20,644 nt of DNA from CAYSIX01 sp964431205 (lineage in GTDB: Bacteria; Planctomycetota; Phycisphaerae; Phycisphaerales; Phycisphaeraceae): positions 1 through 20,644 of the forward strand of contig CAYSIX010000050.1 of assembly GCA_964431205.1 (NCBI GenBank). Direction: 5' to 3'. The notes beneath the pieces are model-generated. The model searched no databases. It had not been told where the DNA came from and saw nothing but the letters and a program-made list of their open reading frames with translations. How positions within the stretch are numbered: the first letter of the stretch is position 1; every line of letters starts with the position of its first letter. The position numbers and the translations under genes were made by a program. Below are positions 6,391 through 13,274 of this stretch, piece after piece.

Positions 6391-7479
6391 ATGAGCGAGC
6401 AAGTCCTGTCTGTGGAGCTGCACAACCGGATCGTGGAGGCGGCGTACCGTCGGCGTGGGTTCAGCGAGGAGGAGTCGCGTCAGGCGGCGGCGTTCTGCGA
6501 GCTGGCGGCGCGTCACGGGATCAAGACGCACAACGCGCTCAAGGCGTTGCACCTGGACGAGCACCTGGGCTCGGGCAACCGTGCGAACCCGGGGTGCGTG
6601 CCGGGCGCGACGATCGAGCGGAAGCCGAGCCGGTTCCCCGCGGCGCAGGTGTGGGACGCGAACCGCAAGCTGGGTCAGGCGGTGGCGTTCGAGGCGATCG
6701 CCGCGGCGGAACAGATGGCCGATCAATATGGCGTGGGGATCGTGAGCGTGGACCGGGCGTTCCACTACCTCTGGGGCGGCGGGTACGTGATGGAGTCCGC
6801 CAGGCGGGGATACCTCGCGTACACGAACTGCACGGCGGCGCTGGCGGAGGTGGTGCCGTTCGGGGGCAGGTACCCGACGCTGGGGACGAACCCGCACTCG
6901 TGGGGCTTTCCGACGGTCAAGGCGATCGGGTTTCCGATCGTGATCGACTGGGCGACGAGCACGGTGGCGATGGGCCGGGTTCAGCAGTTCAAGCGGGAGG
7001 GCAGGGCGCTTCCGCCGAACGCGGCGGTGGACAAGAACGGCCAGCCGACGACGGACCCGAACGAGGTGGCGGCGTTGCTGCCGTTCGGGGCGCACAAGGG
7101 GTACGGGCTGGCGTTGATCAACGAGCTGGTGGCGGCGTTGATCGGCGGGTCGCTGCCGACGCTGCGTTGCCGGCCCGAGCGGGCGCCGGCGGGGGAGAAG
7201 ACGACGCCGAACTTCTTCTTTCAGGTGATCCATCCCGAGGCGCTGGACGGCGGGGCGTTTGCGGCGGGGCGGGACCAGGCGGCGAACGTCAAGGCGGTGA
7301 TCGAGGATATTCTCGGGCACGGCAACGCGTCGGGGGGTGGCGGGTGCATCCTGCCGGGGCAGATCGAGCACGAGGCGGCGGTGGCGAGCGAGAAGGCCGG
7401 CGGTCTGCTGTTCAGCGAGGCGGAGGTGGCGGCGTTCCGGGAGCTGGCCGAGCGGGTGGGGGTGGCGTTCGATGGCTGA
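6391..7479 (+). CDS. Ldh2-family malate/L-lactate-type NAD(P)-dependent dehydrogenase
   Basis: The 362-residue cytoplasmic oxidoreductase belongs to the LDH2/MDH2 family (malate, sulfolactate, ureidoglycolate and diketogulonate dehydrogenases). It lacks the usual Rossmann fold. Visible signatures are the N-terminal helix with RRRGFSEEESRQAAAFCELA, RHGIKTHNALKALHLDEHL carrying catalytic-region His residues, and LGTNPHSWGFPT in the cofactor-binding core. VIDWATSTVAMG, GAHKGYGLALINELVAALIGG and VKAVIEDILGHGN follow. Length is normal for the family. The substrate cannot be read from the sequence. The ATG at 6391 is chosen because the homologous N-terminus begins there and a -10 box lies just upstream; upstream in-frame sequence is repetitive non-coding DNA. 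It appears monocistronic. Confidence 0.88.
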   Translation: MSEQVLSVELHNRIVEAAYRRRGFSEEESRQAAAFCELAARHGIKTHNALKALHLDEHLGSGNRANPGCVPGATIERKPSRFPAAQVWDANRKLGQAVAFEAIAAAEQMADQYGVGIVSVDRAFHYLWGGGYVMESARRGYLAYTNCTAALAEVVPFGGRYPTLGTNPHSWGFPTVKAIGFPIVIDWATSTVAMGRVQQFKREGRALPPNAAVDKNGQPTTDPNEVAALLPFGAHKGYGLALINELVAALIGGSLPTLRCRPERAPAGEKTTPNFFFQVIHPEALDGGAFAAGRDQAANVKAVIEDILGHGNASGGGGCILPGQIEHEAAVASEKAGGLLFSEAEVAAFRELAERVGVAFDG

Positions 7480-7553
7480 AACCGTCGGATGAGAAAAGAG
7501 GGGTGGGGTCGGGCGTGACCGCGACGATCGGGGGCGCTAGGGTGTGAGGAGAT

Positions 7554-7573
7554 GTGGCCCCGGGCGGGGCCAC
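7554..7573 (+). terminator. GC hairpin between the dehydrogenase and OmpH-like genes
   Basis: GTGGCCCC and GGGGCCAC form a perfect 8-bp stem with a GGGC loop, 74 bases past the dehydrogenase stop. A second smaller stem (ACGGCG/CGCCGT, 7572-7588) overlaps its end. A CTTTTTC run follows only at about 7620, so termination is possible but not textbook. Confidence 0.4.
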
Positions 7574-7650
7574 GGCGCGTGACGCCGTCTGCCGGCACGG
7601 GCGGCCGGGCGCGAGCGAACCTTTTTCGGTGCCGGACGAACCTGAATCGA

Positions 7651-7654
7651 GGAG
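7651..7654 (+). promoter_or_regulatory. Shine-Dalgarno that fixes the TTG start of the OmpH-like gene
   Basis: GGAG lies seven bases before TTG (7662) but 25 bases before the next in-frame ATG (7680), so TTG is favoured. Confidence 0.55.
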
Positions 7655-7661
7655 ACACGTT

Positions 7662-8129
7662 TTGCGAAAGAGTCGAGCAATGGCACGGGTCGGCACGGTG
7701 GCGGCGGTCGCGTTGGCGACGGCGGTGTTCGGGGGATGGGTGCTGCGGTCTTCCCACGCGCAGACGGATCAGGCCGACGCGGTGATGGCCGTGGGCGTGT
7801 ACCAGCCGCAGGCGGTGTTCAACGAGCACCCGGTGCGTGAGGAGATGATCGGCGAGCTGGAGCGTGTGCAGCTTCAGATGCAGCAGGCGCAGCAGGCCGG
7901 CGACACGCAGCGGATCATGGAGCTGCAGTCGGAGATGGAGCAGAAGCAGCAGCGGGTGATCGAGCGGTTTCAGCAGGACATGGATCAGGTGATGCCGCGG
8001 GTCGCCGAGCAGGCGGGGGTGAAGGTCGTGGCGGTGCAGATCGCCTACGTGGCCGACGACGTGCAGACCAAGGACGTGACACGGCAGGTGATCGCGTCGG
8101 TGCGGGAGCAGGCGGGCAAGGCGGAGTGA
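7662..8129 (+). CDS. OmpH/Skp-like periplasmic coiled-coil protein
   Basis: Using the TTG start the product has 155 residues. It shows a basic N-terminus (MRKSRAMARV), a hydrophobic signal or anchor segment at about 10-27, and a short strand (VMAVGVYQPQAVFNEHP). A charged, glutamine-rich coiled coil follows at about 56-120 (ELERVQLQMQQAQQAG, EMEQKQQRVIERFQQDMD). A final strand pair reads VKVVAVQIAYVADDVQTKDV, ending with TRQVIASVREQ. The layout of a strand, two long antiparallel helices and a terminal strand with D.T..V matches OmpH/Skp chaperones of outer-membrane proteins, though the coiled coil is short. The family call is likely but not certain. It converges with the propeller-lipoprotein gene, leaving 33 bases between stops. 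Confidence 0.6.
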   Translation: MRKSRAMARVGTVAAVALATAVFGGWVLRSSHAQTDQADAVMAVGVYQPQAVFNEHPVREEMIGELERVQLQMQQAQQAGDTQRIMELQSEMEQKQQRVIERFQQDMDQVMPRVAEQAGVKVVAVQIAYVADDVQTKDVTRQVIASVREQAGKAE

Positions 8130-8162
8130 GGGGCCGGCCGCCGTCGCGGCGCCGCGTTTGCG

Positions 8163-9581
8163 TCAGGGGCTGTAGTAGTTCCAGGTCGTCTTGCTTCGGC
8201 GGTAGTGCGGCTGATCCCAGAGGCGGGGCTGGTCCGGGCGCGGGTTCGGCGCCGGGTTCTGGTAGATGCGCAGCTCGTTGCCGGCCAGGACGATGACCTC
8301 CTCGCGCCAGTCGCCGAAGACGTCGGCGACGTAGAGCCGGTCGGCCTGTTCGGGGATGCGAAGGAGAAACTTGCCGGTGATGGGGTCGAAGACGCCGACG
8401 TCGCCGGCGGTGTGGCGTTCCTTGGCGGCGGCGAGCTGGGTCGGCTCGCCGGTCCAGTCGATGGTGTGGATGACCTCGACGCCCGCGAGCGTCCAGCCCG
8501 GCGGGGCCGCCTCCGCCATCTCGTAGGTGGCGATGACGTTGCCGGCGGCGTCGAACACAAACGGTTTCTGACGCGTGTTGTACCGGCTGCGGCACCAGAT
8601 CTGGCTCGCCTCAACATCGGGAACGAACCGGCCTATCACGGCGTTCTGTGGCTCCTGCCGCAGGTAGTGGTGCGCCCAGATCAGGCCGTCCTCGTCGTAG
8701 AGGAAGACGCGCTCCCCGCCGCGCTCTTCCAGGGCGACGACCTCGAGTCCCGGCCGATCGGGCAGCACGTCGGCGACGAAGATCGAGTCCAGGTGCGGCA
8801 GCAGTCGCAGGGCCGGCATCGGCAGCGTGTAGAGCACGTCGCCCTCGGGCGAGAGGATCGTGCCGCCGAGGACCTCGTCGCGGCCGTCGCCGTCCAGGTC
8901 GGCGATGCGTGCGCCGTTGTGGGCGCAGCCGAAGTAGTCGTCGCGCGACCAGAGCGGCTGGTCGCGACCCTCGGCGAGGTCGGCGAAGCGGTAGGCGGTG
9001 AGGAACCGGCCGAGGGCGTAGGTGCGCAGCCGATCGGTGCCGGGCAGCGGGCGCTGTTCGCGGTCGGTCGTCTGGAGGATCACGTCGCGATCGCCCTCGC
9101 CGCGCAGGTTCGCGACGATCGCCATCTCCCAGCGCTCGGCGCCGTCGGGGACCGGCGGCTGGGCGGTCCACTTCGTCTGGCCGGTCGAGCCGTCGACGAC
9201 GTGCAGCACGCTGTCCTGGGTGAGGAAGACGACCTCGGTGCGGCCGTCGCCGTCGATGTCGCCGGCCTGGACGCCCGGGCCGTGGTGCCCCGGCAGGCCG
9301 TGGTCCTCGCTCTTGGTCGAGACGCGCACGTCGGTCTCGAGCACCCAGAGCTTCGAGCCGTCGTTGGCGTAGGCGGCGACGTGGCCGGTGACGGTGACGA
9401 GAAAGTCCATGCGGCCGTCGCCGGTCAGGTCCGCCGCGATGATCCCGCCGTTGCGGTCGCTGACCTCGGGCAGGTCGAGGCGGATGACGACGGGCTCGCC
9501 CTCGAACCGCGGCGTGGTGTCGCGCTCACACCCGCTGCCGAGGCCCGACGCCAGCACGACGATCGCGAGCCATCTACGCAT
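8163..9581 (-). CDS. FG-GAP/VCBS beta-propeller lipoprotein, PL11-like C-terminus
   Basis: The 472-residue product has a signal peptide (MRRWLAIVVLASGLGSGCER) with Cys18 as a probable lipidation site, although GSGC is a weak lipobox. The mature part carries FG-GAP-type calcium loops DLTGDGRMD (51-59), DIDGDGRTE (108-116) and DLDGDGRDE (228-236). Near the end ADVFGDWREEVIV and ELRIYQNP, followed by a WNYYSP tail, resemble the propeller of family 11 rhamnogalacturonan lyases. The protein is shorter than those enzymes, and I cannot confirm lyase residues. The ATG at 9581 is chosen because GAGGTG (9591-9596) lies nine bases upstream; a GTG at 9593 overlaps that signal. It follows the SDR gene by 37 bases, so the two may be co-transcribed, perhaps for uronate-containing polysaccharides. 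Confidence 0.75.
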   Translation of the reverse strand: MRRWLAIVVLASGLGSGCERDTTPRFEGEPVVIRLDLPEVSDRNGGIIAADLTGDGRMDFLVTVTGHVAAYANDGSKLWVLETDVRVSTKSEDHGLPGHHGPGVQAGDIDGDGRTEVVFLTQDSVLHVVDGSTGQTKWTAQPPVPDGAERWEMAIVANLRGEGDRDVILQTTDREQRPLPGTDRLRTYALGRFLTAYRFADLAEGRDQPLWSRDDYFGCAHNGARIADLDGDGRDEVLGGTILSPEGDVLYTLPMPALRLLPHLDSIFVADVLPDRPGLEVVALEERGGERVFLYDEDGLIWAHHYLRQEPQNAVIGRFVPDVEASQIWCRSRYNTRQKPFVFDAAGNVIATYEMAEAAPPGWTLAGVEVIHTIDWTGEPTQLAAAKERHTAGDVGVFDPITGKFLLRIPEQADRLYVADVFGDWREEVIVLAGNELRIYQNPAPNPRPDQPRLWDQPHYRRSKTTWNYYSP

Positions 9582-9618
9582 AAAACTGTCCACCTCATTT
9601 GTTTGCCCGCGCCGCTCA

Positions 9619-10401
9619 TCACGACGCCACGGACGCGGCGGCCTCTTCCCGCGCCACGCGCAGCATCTCGCCGGTCAGCCCTTCGGGCCAGGCGTCGCGC
9701 GGCACGAACCCGATCAGGCGTTTCGCCGGCTCCATGTCGCACGACGGCGGGTCGGCCGGCGTCGCGCCGCAGGCGTACAGCACCGCGAACCGCACGCCCT
9801 CCGCCTCGACGGCGCACGCGAAGAACCGCCCCGCGTCCCCGGGGCTCAGGTAGTGCTTCATCCCACGGTGCCGCAGCAGGATCCGCACGCCCTCGGCGTC
9901 GCGCGGCAGCCACCCGATCCGCGCCGCGATCACCGACATCCCGTAGCACCGAGCGTACATCTCGCCCATCTGCTCGGCCCAGGCCTTGGTCAACCCGTAA
10001 TGGTTGGTGGGCGCCGGGCCCTCGTCTGTACCGCGTGGCCGGTGGCGGGGCAGGCCGCTGACCGCCTGCATCGAGCTGGCCAGCACCACCCGCCGCAGCT
10101 CCGCACGCCGCGCCGCGTCCATGACGCGGTACAGGCCGATTACGTTCGGGCGAAGCAGCACGTCGAGGAAGTCGGCGTCGTCGGTCGCCGCCGCCAGGTG
10201 CACCACGCTGTCGGTGCCGCGCATCGCCTCACGCGTTGCCTCGCCGTCGGCGATATCGCCGACGACCGCGTCGTCCAGCCCCGGCGTCGGCTGCCGATCG
10301 AACCCCCGCACGCGGTGCCCGCGCGCCCGCAGCTCCCGGCAGACCGCCTGTCCGATCGCCCCCGCCGAGCCCGTCACCAGCACGTGATGCTTGTCCGCCA
10401 T
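9619..10401 (-). CDS. Extended-SDR NAD-dependent epimerase/dehydrogenase
   Basis: The 260-residue product has a Rossmann fold with GSAGAIG at residues 11-17 (GxxGxxG), Asp35 at the end of strand 2 (which favours NAD over NADP), and VVHLAA near 66-71. The catalytic set is LASSMQAVSG (108-116) with Tyr135-GLT-Lys139. Overall layout, short length and the sequence GTDEGPAPTNHYGLTKAWAE resemble uronate dehydrogenases and related sugar oxidoreductases. The substrate is unproven. The ATG at 10401 has TACGAT six bases upstream, suggesting a leaderless start; a longer open frame to 10446 has no support. It lies just upstream of the propeller lipoprotein on the same strand. Confidence 0.82.
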   Translation of the reverse strand: MADKHHVLVTGSAGAIGQAVCRELRARGHRVRGFDRQPTPGLDDAVVGDIADGEATREAMRGTDSVVHLAAATDDADFLDVLLRPNVIGLYRVMDAARRAELRRVVLASSMQAVSGLPRHRPRGTDEGPAPTNHYGLTKAWAEQMGEMYARCYGMSVIAARIGWLPRDAEGVRILLRHRGMKHYLSPGDAGRFFACAVEAEGVRFAVLYACGATPADPPSCDMEPAKRLIGFVPRDAWPEGLTGEMLRVAREEAAASVAS

Positions 10402-10407
10402 TGCCCT

Positions 10408-10413
10408 ATCGTA
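10408..10413 (-). promoter_or_regulatory. -10 box of the SDR gene, probably leaderless
   Basis: Minus-strand TACGAT is followed by six bases (AGGGCA) and the ATG. AGGG overlaps the spacer and could alternatively be a very close Shine-Dalgarno. Confidence 0.4.
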
Positions 10414-10442
10414 TCGCGCCCCGATGTGGGCATGGTGCCGGC

Positions 10443-11771
10443 TCATCCGCCGCGCAGGCGGGAAAGGTGGCTTGTTTCGCCGGGCTGGCGAACCATCTCG
10501 CGAACAAGAAGCAGTACCCGCCGCGACTGCGTGGTCGCTGTGTCTTCGCTGAAGCCGGCAAGGTGCGCGCCGTGCGGCAGTTCTCCCATGTCGATAAGGA
10601 CGGTCGAGCCTTCCTTTACGTTCAGACGCAGGTTCCGACGCCAGACCTCAGCTTGCTCAGGCTGGTCAGTCCGATCGGCGGTACCGTCGCGTCCTGCTGA
10701 AGGAAACAGATCGATTTGAGGGCGTAGTCGAAGTGAGACGACTTGTCGATTCGCCGTCAGCGTTGGTTGTACGATGACGGTGACGCCTGCAAGCGGCTTC
10801 AGATGCGGAGACAGCGTCGCATCGGGATTTGGCCGGATCAGTCGAACGTCATCGATATCGGCTCGGTGCCCGCTGAAAGTGGTGATCCGCGGCATCACGA
10901 CATGGAGGACGCTCGGGTCTGCCTGAACCGCGTGAACAAGGAGGGTGACCTTAGAGTGATCCAGGAGAGCAAACGGACGAACATCGACAGGCACTGACGT
11001 CTGAACCCGCGACGCGGTCTTCTGGTTCCAATCGATTTGAAAGCGATCGAGCCAAGTGTCCGAGACGATCAGCATTCGCGTCTCGATCTGTATCTGACTC
11101 GATTGTCCGTCCCGCGCGTCTGGAAGTTGGGTGTTCATCGTCATGTTCGGACTCGCCGCAGAATCACGCTCTCGCGACCGCGTTTGGCCGGCATTTCCAT
11201 CTGTCGGCTCGGCGTCGCTCGGCCGCGGCGCGCCCAGCTCGGCGAGCAGCCAGGCGATTTCGCCGTGGGCCTTGGGGCTCGCGCGCACGACGAGCCTGCC
11301 GTTCATCTGGCCGATCGTGTAGTGCCCCACGAGCCAGTCGTCGGGATCGCCGATCGAGTCCTGGATCAGCAGCACGAGCTGGTGCACGCGTTCGTTGCGC
11401 GACGGCGGGTCGTCGTCATCGTCGGGCAGGCGCGGCGTGGGCTGGCTGAGCACCTGGCGGATGTCGTACACGCGCAGCTCGGTCGTGTCGGCTTCGGTCA
11501 GCTCGGGCGGCAGGCCGCGGATCACGGCCGCGAGCATGCGCTTCGCACCCGCGGCCGCCTGGCTGTCCGGGTCCAGCTCGGCCGCCGCTTCGACCAGCTT
11601 CATCGCCGCGTCGTACTCGCGCGCCGCCGCACGCCTGGCCGCTTCATCCAGCAGCGACTCGACCGTTTGCGCCTCGACACTGTCGTCGGCCGGGCTCCCC
11701 GCCCGGGCCGGGCCGGTCAGCAGCAGCAGGACCAACCCGAGTGATCCGAGTGACCTGATTCGCCCGTTCAC
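10443..11771 (-). CDS. Exported protein with a secretin-type (T2SS/T3SS D) domain
   Basis: The 442-residue product has a signal peptide (LGLVLLLLTGPARA, cleavage near residue 25) and an alpha-helical TPR-like region (about 30-90). An N-domain with ELRVYDIRQVLS, LVLLIQDSIG and MNGRLVVRASPKAHGEIAWLL (about 98-178) resembles the N modules of secretins. A linker leads to a secretin-like core: IQIETRMLIVSDTWLDRFQI (227-246), LLVHAVQADPSVLHVVMPRI (277-296), VQPTLTANRQVVSLRLRP (334-351) and LRLNVKEGSTVLIDMGEL (381-398). It is shorter than a pore-forming secretin and lacks an obvious S-domain or partner genes, so it may not form a channel. The GTG start at 11771 has GGAG (11778-11781) six bases upstream and overlaps the deaminase stop (GTGA). 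Confidence 0.7.
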   Translation of the reverse strand: MNGRIRSLGSLGLVLLLLTGPARAGSPADDSVEAQTVESLLDEAARRAAAREYDAAMKLVEAAAELDPDSQAAAGAKRMLAAVIRGLPPELTEADTTELRVYDIRQVLSQPTPRLPDDDDDPPSRNERVHQLVLLIQDSIGDPDDWLVGHYTIGQMNGRLVVRASPKAHGEIAWLLAELGAPRPSDAEPTDGNAGQTRSRERDSAASPNMTMNTQLPDARDGQSSQIQIETRMLIVSDTWLDRFQIDWNQKTASRVQTSVPVDVRPFALLDHSKVTLLVHAVQADPSVLHVVMPRITTFSGHRADIDDVRLIRPNPDATLSPHLKPLAGVTVIVQPTLTANRQVVSLRLRPQIDLFPSAGRDGTADRTDQPEQAEVWRRNLRLNVKEGSTVLIDMGELPHGAHLAGFSEDTATTQSRRVLLLVREMVRQPGETSHLSRLRGG

Positions 11772-12247
11772 GTCGCGCTCCTTTCCGTGTGTGCGGTCTC
11801 GTGCGGCGGATCGCCGATATCCTCGGCCCAGAGGTCGGGGTGCTCGGCGATGAAGCGGCGCATCAGCTCGACGCACCGCGGGTCATCGAGGTGGACCAGC
11901 TCGACGCCGTGCCGGCGGAACAGGTCCTCGGCGCCGAGAAAGTTGCGGTTTTCACCGATGACGACGCGGCGGACGCGGTAGAGCAGCGCGGTGCCGGTGC
12001 ACATGATGCAGGGGCTGAGGGTGCTGGCGAGGGTGAGGGAGGGCCAGTCGCGTCGTCGGCCGGCGTTTCGGAGGCAGACGACCTCGGCGTGGGCGGTGGG
12101 GTCGCCGGTCTGGACGCGGAGGTTGTGCCCGCGAGCGACGATGGCGCCGGACGGATCGGCGAGGACGCAGCCGATCGGCAGGCCGCCCTCGGCCAGGCCG
12201 CGCTCGGCCTCGCGGATCGCTTCATCGATCAGCCCCGATTCGCTCAT
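11768..12247 (-). CDS. Yeast-type (Fcy1-like) cytosine deaminase family protein
   Basis: The 159-residue zinc hydrolase of the CDA/tRNA-adenosine-deaminase fold has HAE at 53-55 (zinc His and catalytic Glu) and SPCIMC with zinc Cys80 and Cys83. GGLPIGCVLAD, GHNLRVQTGDP, IGENRNFLGAEDLFRRHGVE and the C-terminal PDLWAEDIG closely follow yeast cytosine deaminase, which converts cytosine to uracil (and 5-fluorocytosine to 5-fluorouracil). This points to pyrimidine salvage rather than a TadA-type tRNA editor or guanine deaminase. Length equals the yeast enzyme (158). The start ATG has only a poor G-rich signal upstream. The stop overlaps the GTG of the secretin-like gene, an unexpected partner. An 88-base divergent region separates it from the hydrolase gene. 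Confidence 0.85.
   Translation of the reverse strand: MSESGLIDEAIREAERGLAEGGLPIGCVLADPSGAIVARGHNLRVQTGDPTAHAEVVCLRNAGRRRDWPSLTLASTLSPCIMCTGTALLYRVRRVVIGENRNFLGAEDLFRRHGVELVHLDDPRCVELMRRFIAEHPDLWAEDIGDPPHETAHTERSAT
11778..11781 (-). promoter_or_regulatory. Shine-Dalgarno inside the deaminase gene for the secretin-like gene
   Basis: GGAG, in the context GGAAAGGAG on the minus strand, lies six bases before GTG. It selects this start over longer in-frame options. Confidence 0.6.
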
Positions 12248-12323
12248 GCCGCCGCCCGCCCGTCGTGTGAGGCGGCGTCGAAACCGCCCCCGCGGTGGTG
12301 TGCCCGTCGTCGGTCGAACCTTC

Positions 12324-12329
12324 TATGCT
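12324..12329 (+). promoter_or_regulatory. -10 box of the hydrolase-kdsA operon, probably leaderless
   Basis: TATGCT is followed by six bases (ACCCGG) and the ATG at 12336. No Shine-Dalgarno is present. Confidence 0.45.
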
Positions 12330-12335
12330 ACCCGG

Positions 12336-13274
12336 ATGCTCGGGCTCATCAAGCTTTTTCTGCTGGCGGCGGCGGTGGTCGTGGCGATCGGCACGCTCGG
12401 CGTGGTGCGCGGGATCACACGCCCGAGGCGCAAGACGCTCGCGGTCGCGCTGGGCCGCGGCGATCCCGGCGACCCGGCCGACCTGGGCCTCTCCGCCACC
12501 GAGCGGACGGTCACGTTCCTCGACCGCAGCAGCTCGCCCGCCTGGCTGATCGACGGCGACGAGCCAGCCGGCCCGACCGTCGTCGTCCTGCACGGCCACA
12601 GCGACAGCCGCTACGGCGCGCTGACGTGGACCCCGCTGCTGGTCCCGCACGCGCGGCGGGTGCTCGTGTTCGACCTGCCCGGGCACGGCGAGTCCTCGGC
12701 CAAGCGCTCGCGCGCCGGCGCCGGCGACGCCCCCGACGTCCTGCACGTGCTCGATCAACTGCCCGACCCGGAGCCGGTCGTGCTGTTCGGCTACTCGATG
12801 GGTGCGGGGATCGCGATCGCGACCGCGGCGCTCGACGCCGAGCGACCCGAGTCGGACCGTCGCGTGATGGGCGTGATCGCCGACGGCGTGTACCGGCAGT
12901 GGAACGAGCCGATCCGTCGGTTGCTGAAGTGTCGGCGTTACCCCGTGCAGCCGTTTCTGTACCTGGCCGGGCTGGTGTTCCGCCTCATGGGGCTGGACCT
13001 CACCGGGTTTGATCGGGCACGGCTTGCCGCGGCGGTGCGGTGTCCGATGCTGCTGCTGCACGGCGAGCGGGACGGGCTCTGCCCGATCGAGGACGCGCGG
13101 CAGGTCGAGGCCGCGGCGCCGCGGGCGACGCTGGTGACGTTTCCCCGGGGCTCACACCTCGACCTGGCGCGGATGGACGCGGATCGGTATCGCCAGGCGC
13201 TGGGCGGCTTCTTCGCGAGCCTCGCCCGGACGGACTTTCGGTCGCCGCGTCTTGCCGCCACAATGCACGCATGA
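12336..13274 (+). CDS. Membrane-anchored alpha/beta hydrolase
   Basis: The 312-residue product has an N-terminal hydrophobic anchor (LIKLFLLAAAVVVAIGTLGVV, residues 4-24) and then an alpha/beta hydrolase domain. The oxyanion region is VVVLHGHSDSRYG (82-94) and the strand VLVFDLPGHGES (109-120). The nucleophile elbow is GYSMG with Ser154. The acid is Asp246 in LHGERDGLCP and the histidine is His274 in PRGSHLDL. The fold resembles the S9/BEM46-like group of membrane-tethered hydrolases; the substrate is unknown. The ATG at 12336 is the first codon giving a proper anchor and has a -10 box at six bases. Its stop overlaps the kdsA start (ATGA, 13271-13274), so the two are coupled. A link to envelope sugar or lipid metabolism is inference. 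Confidence 0.82.
   Translation: MLGLIKLFLLAAAVVVAIGTLGVVRGITRPRRKTLAVALGRGDPGDPADLGLSATERTVTFLDRSSSPAWLIDGDEPAGPTVVVLHGHSDSRYGALTWTPLLVPHARRVLVFDLPGHGESSAKRSRAGAGDAPDVLHVLDQLPDPEPVVLFGYSMGAGIAIATAALDAERPESDRRVMGVIADGVYRQWNEPIRRLLKCRRYPVQPFLYLAGLVFRLMGLDLTGFDRARLAAAVRCPMLLLHGERDGLCPIEDARQVEAAAPRATLVTFPRGSHLDLARMDADRYRQALGGFFASLARTDFRSPRLAATMHA

Noticed and set aside
8205..10061. 618-codon plus-strand frame across the propeller and SDR genes
   Set aside because: It is antisense to two genes with clear motifs and signal sequences, and its composition is that of a shadow.
11768..12247. TadA-type tRNA adenosine deaminase
   Set aside because: SPCIMC, the GENRNF segment and the LWAEDIG tail fit Fcy1-type cytosine deaminase better than TadA.
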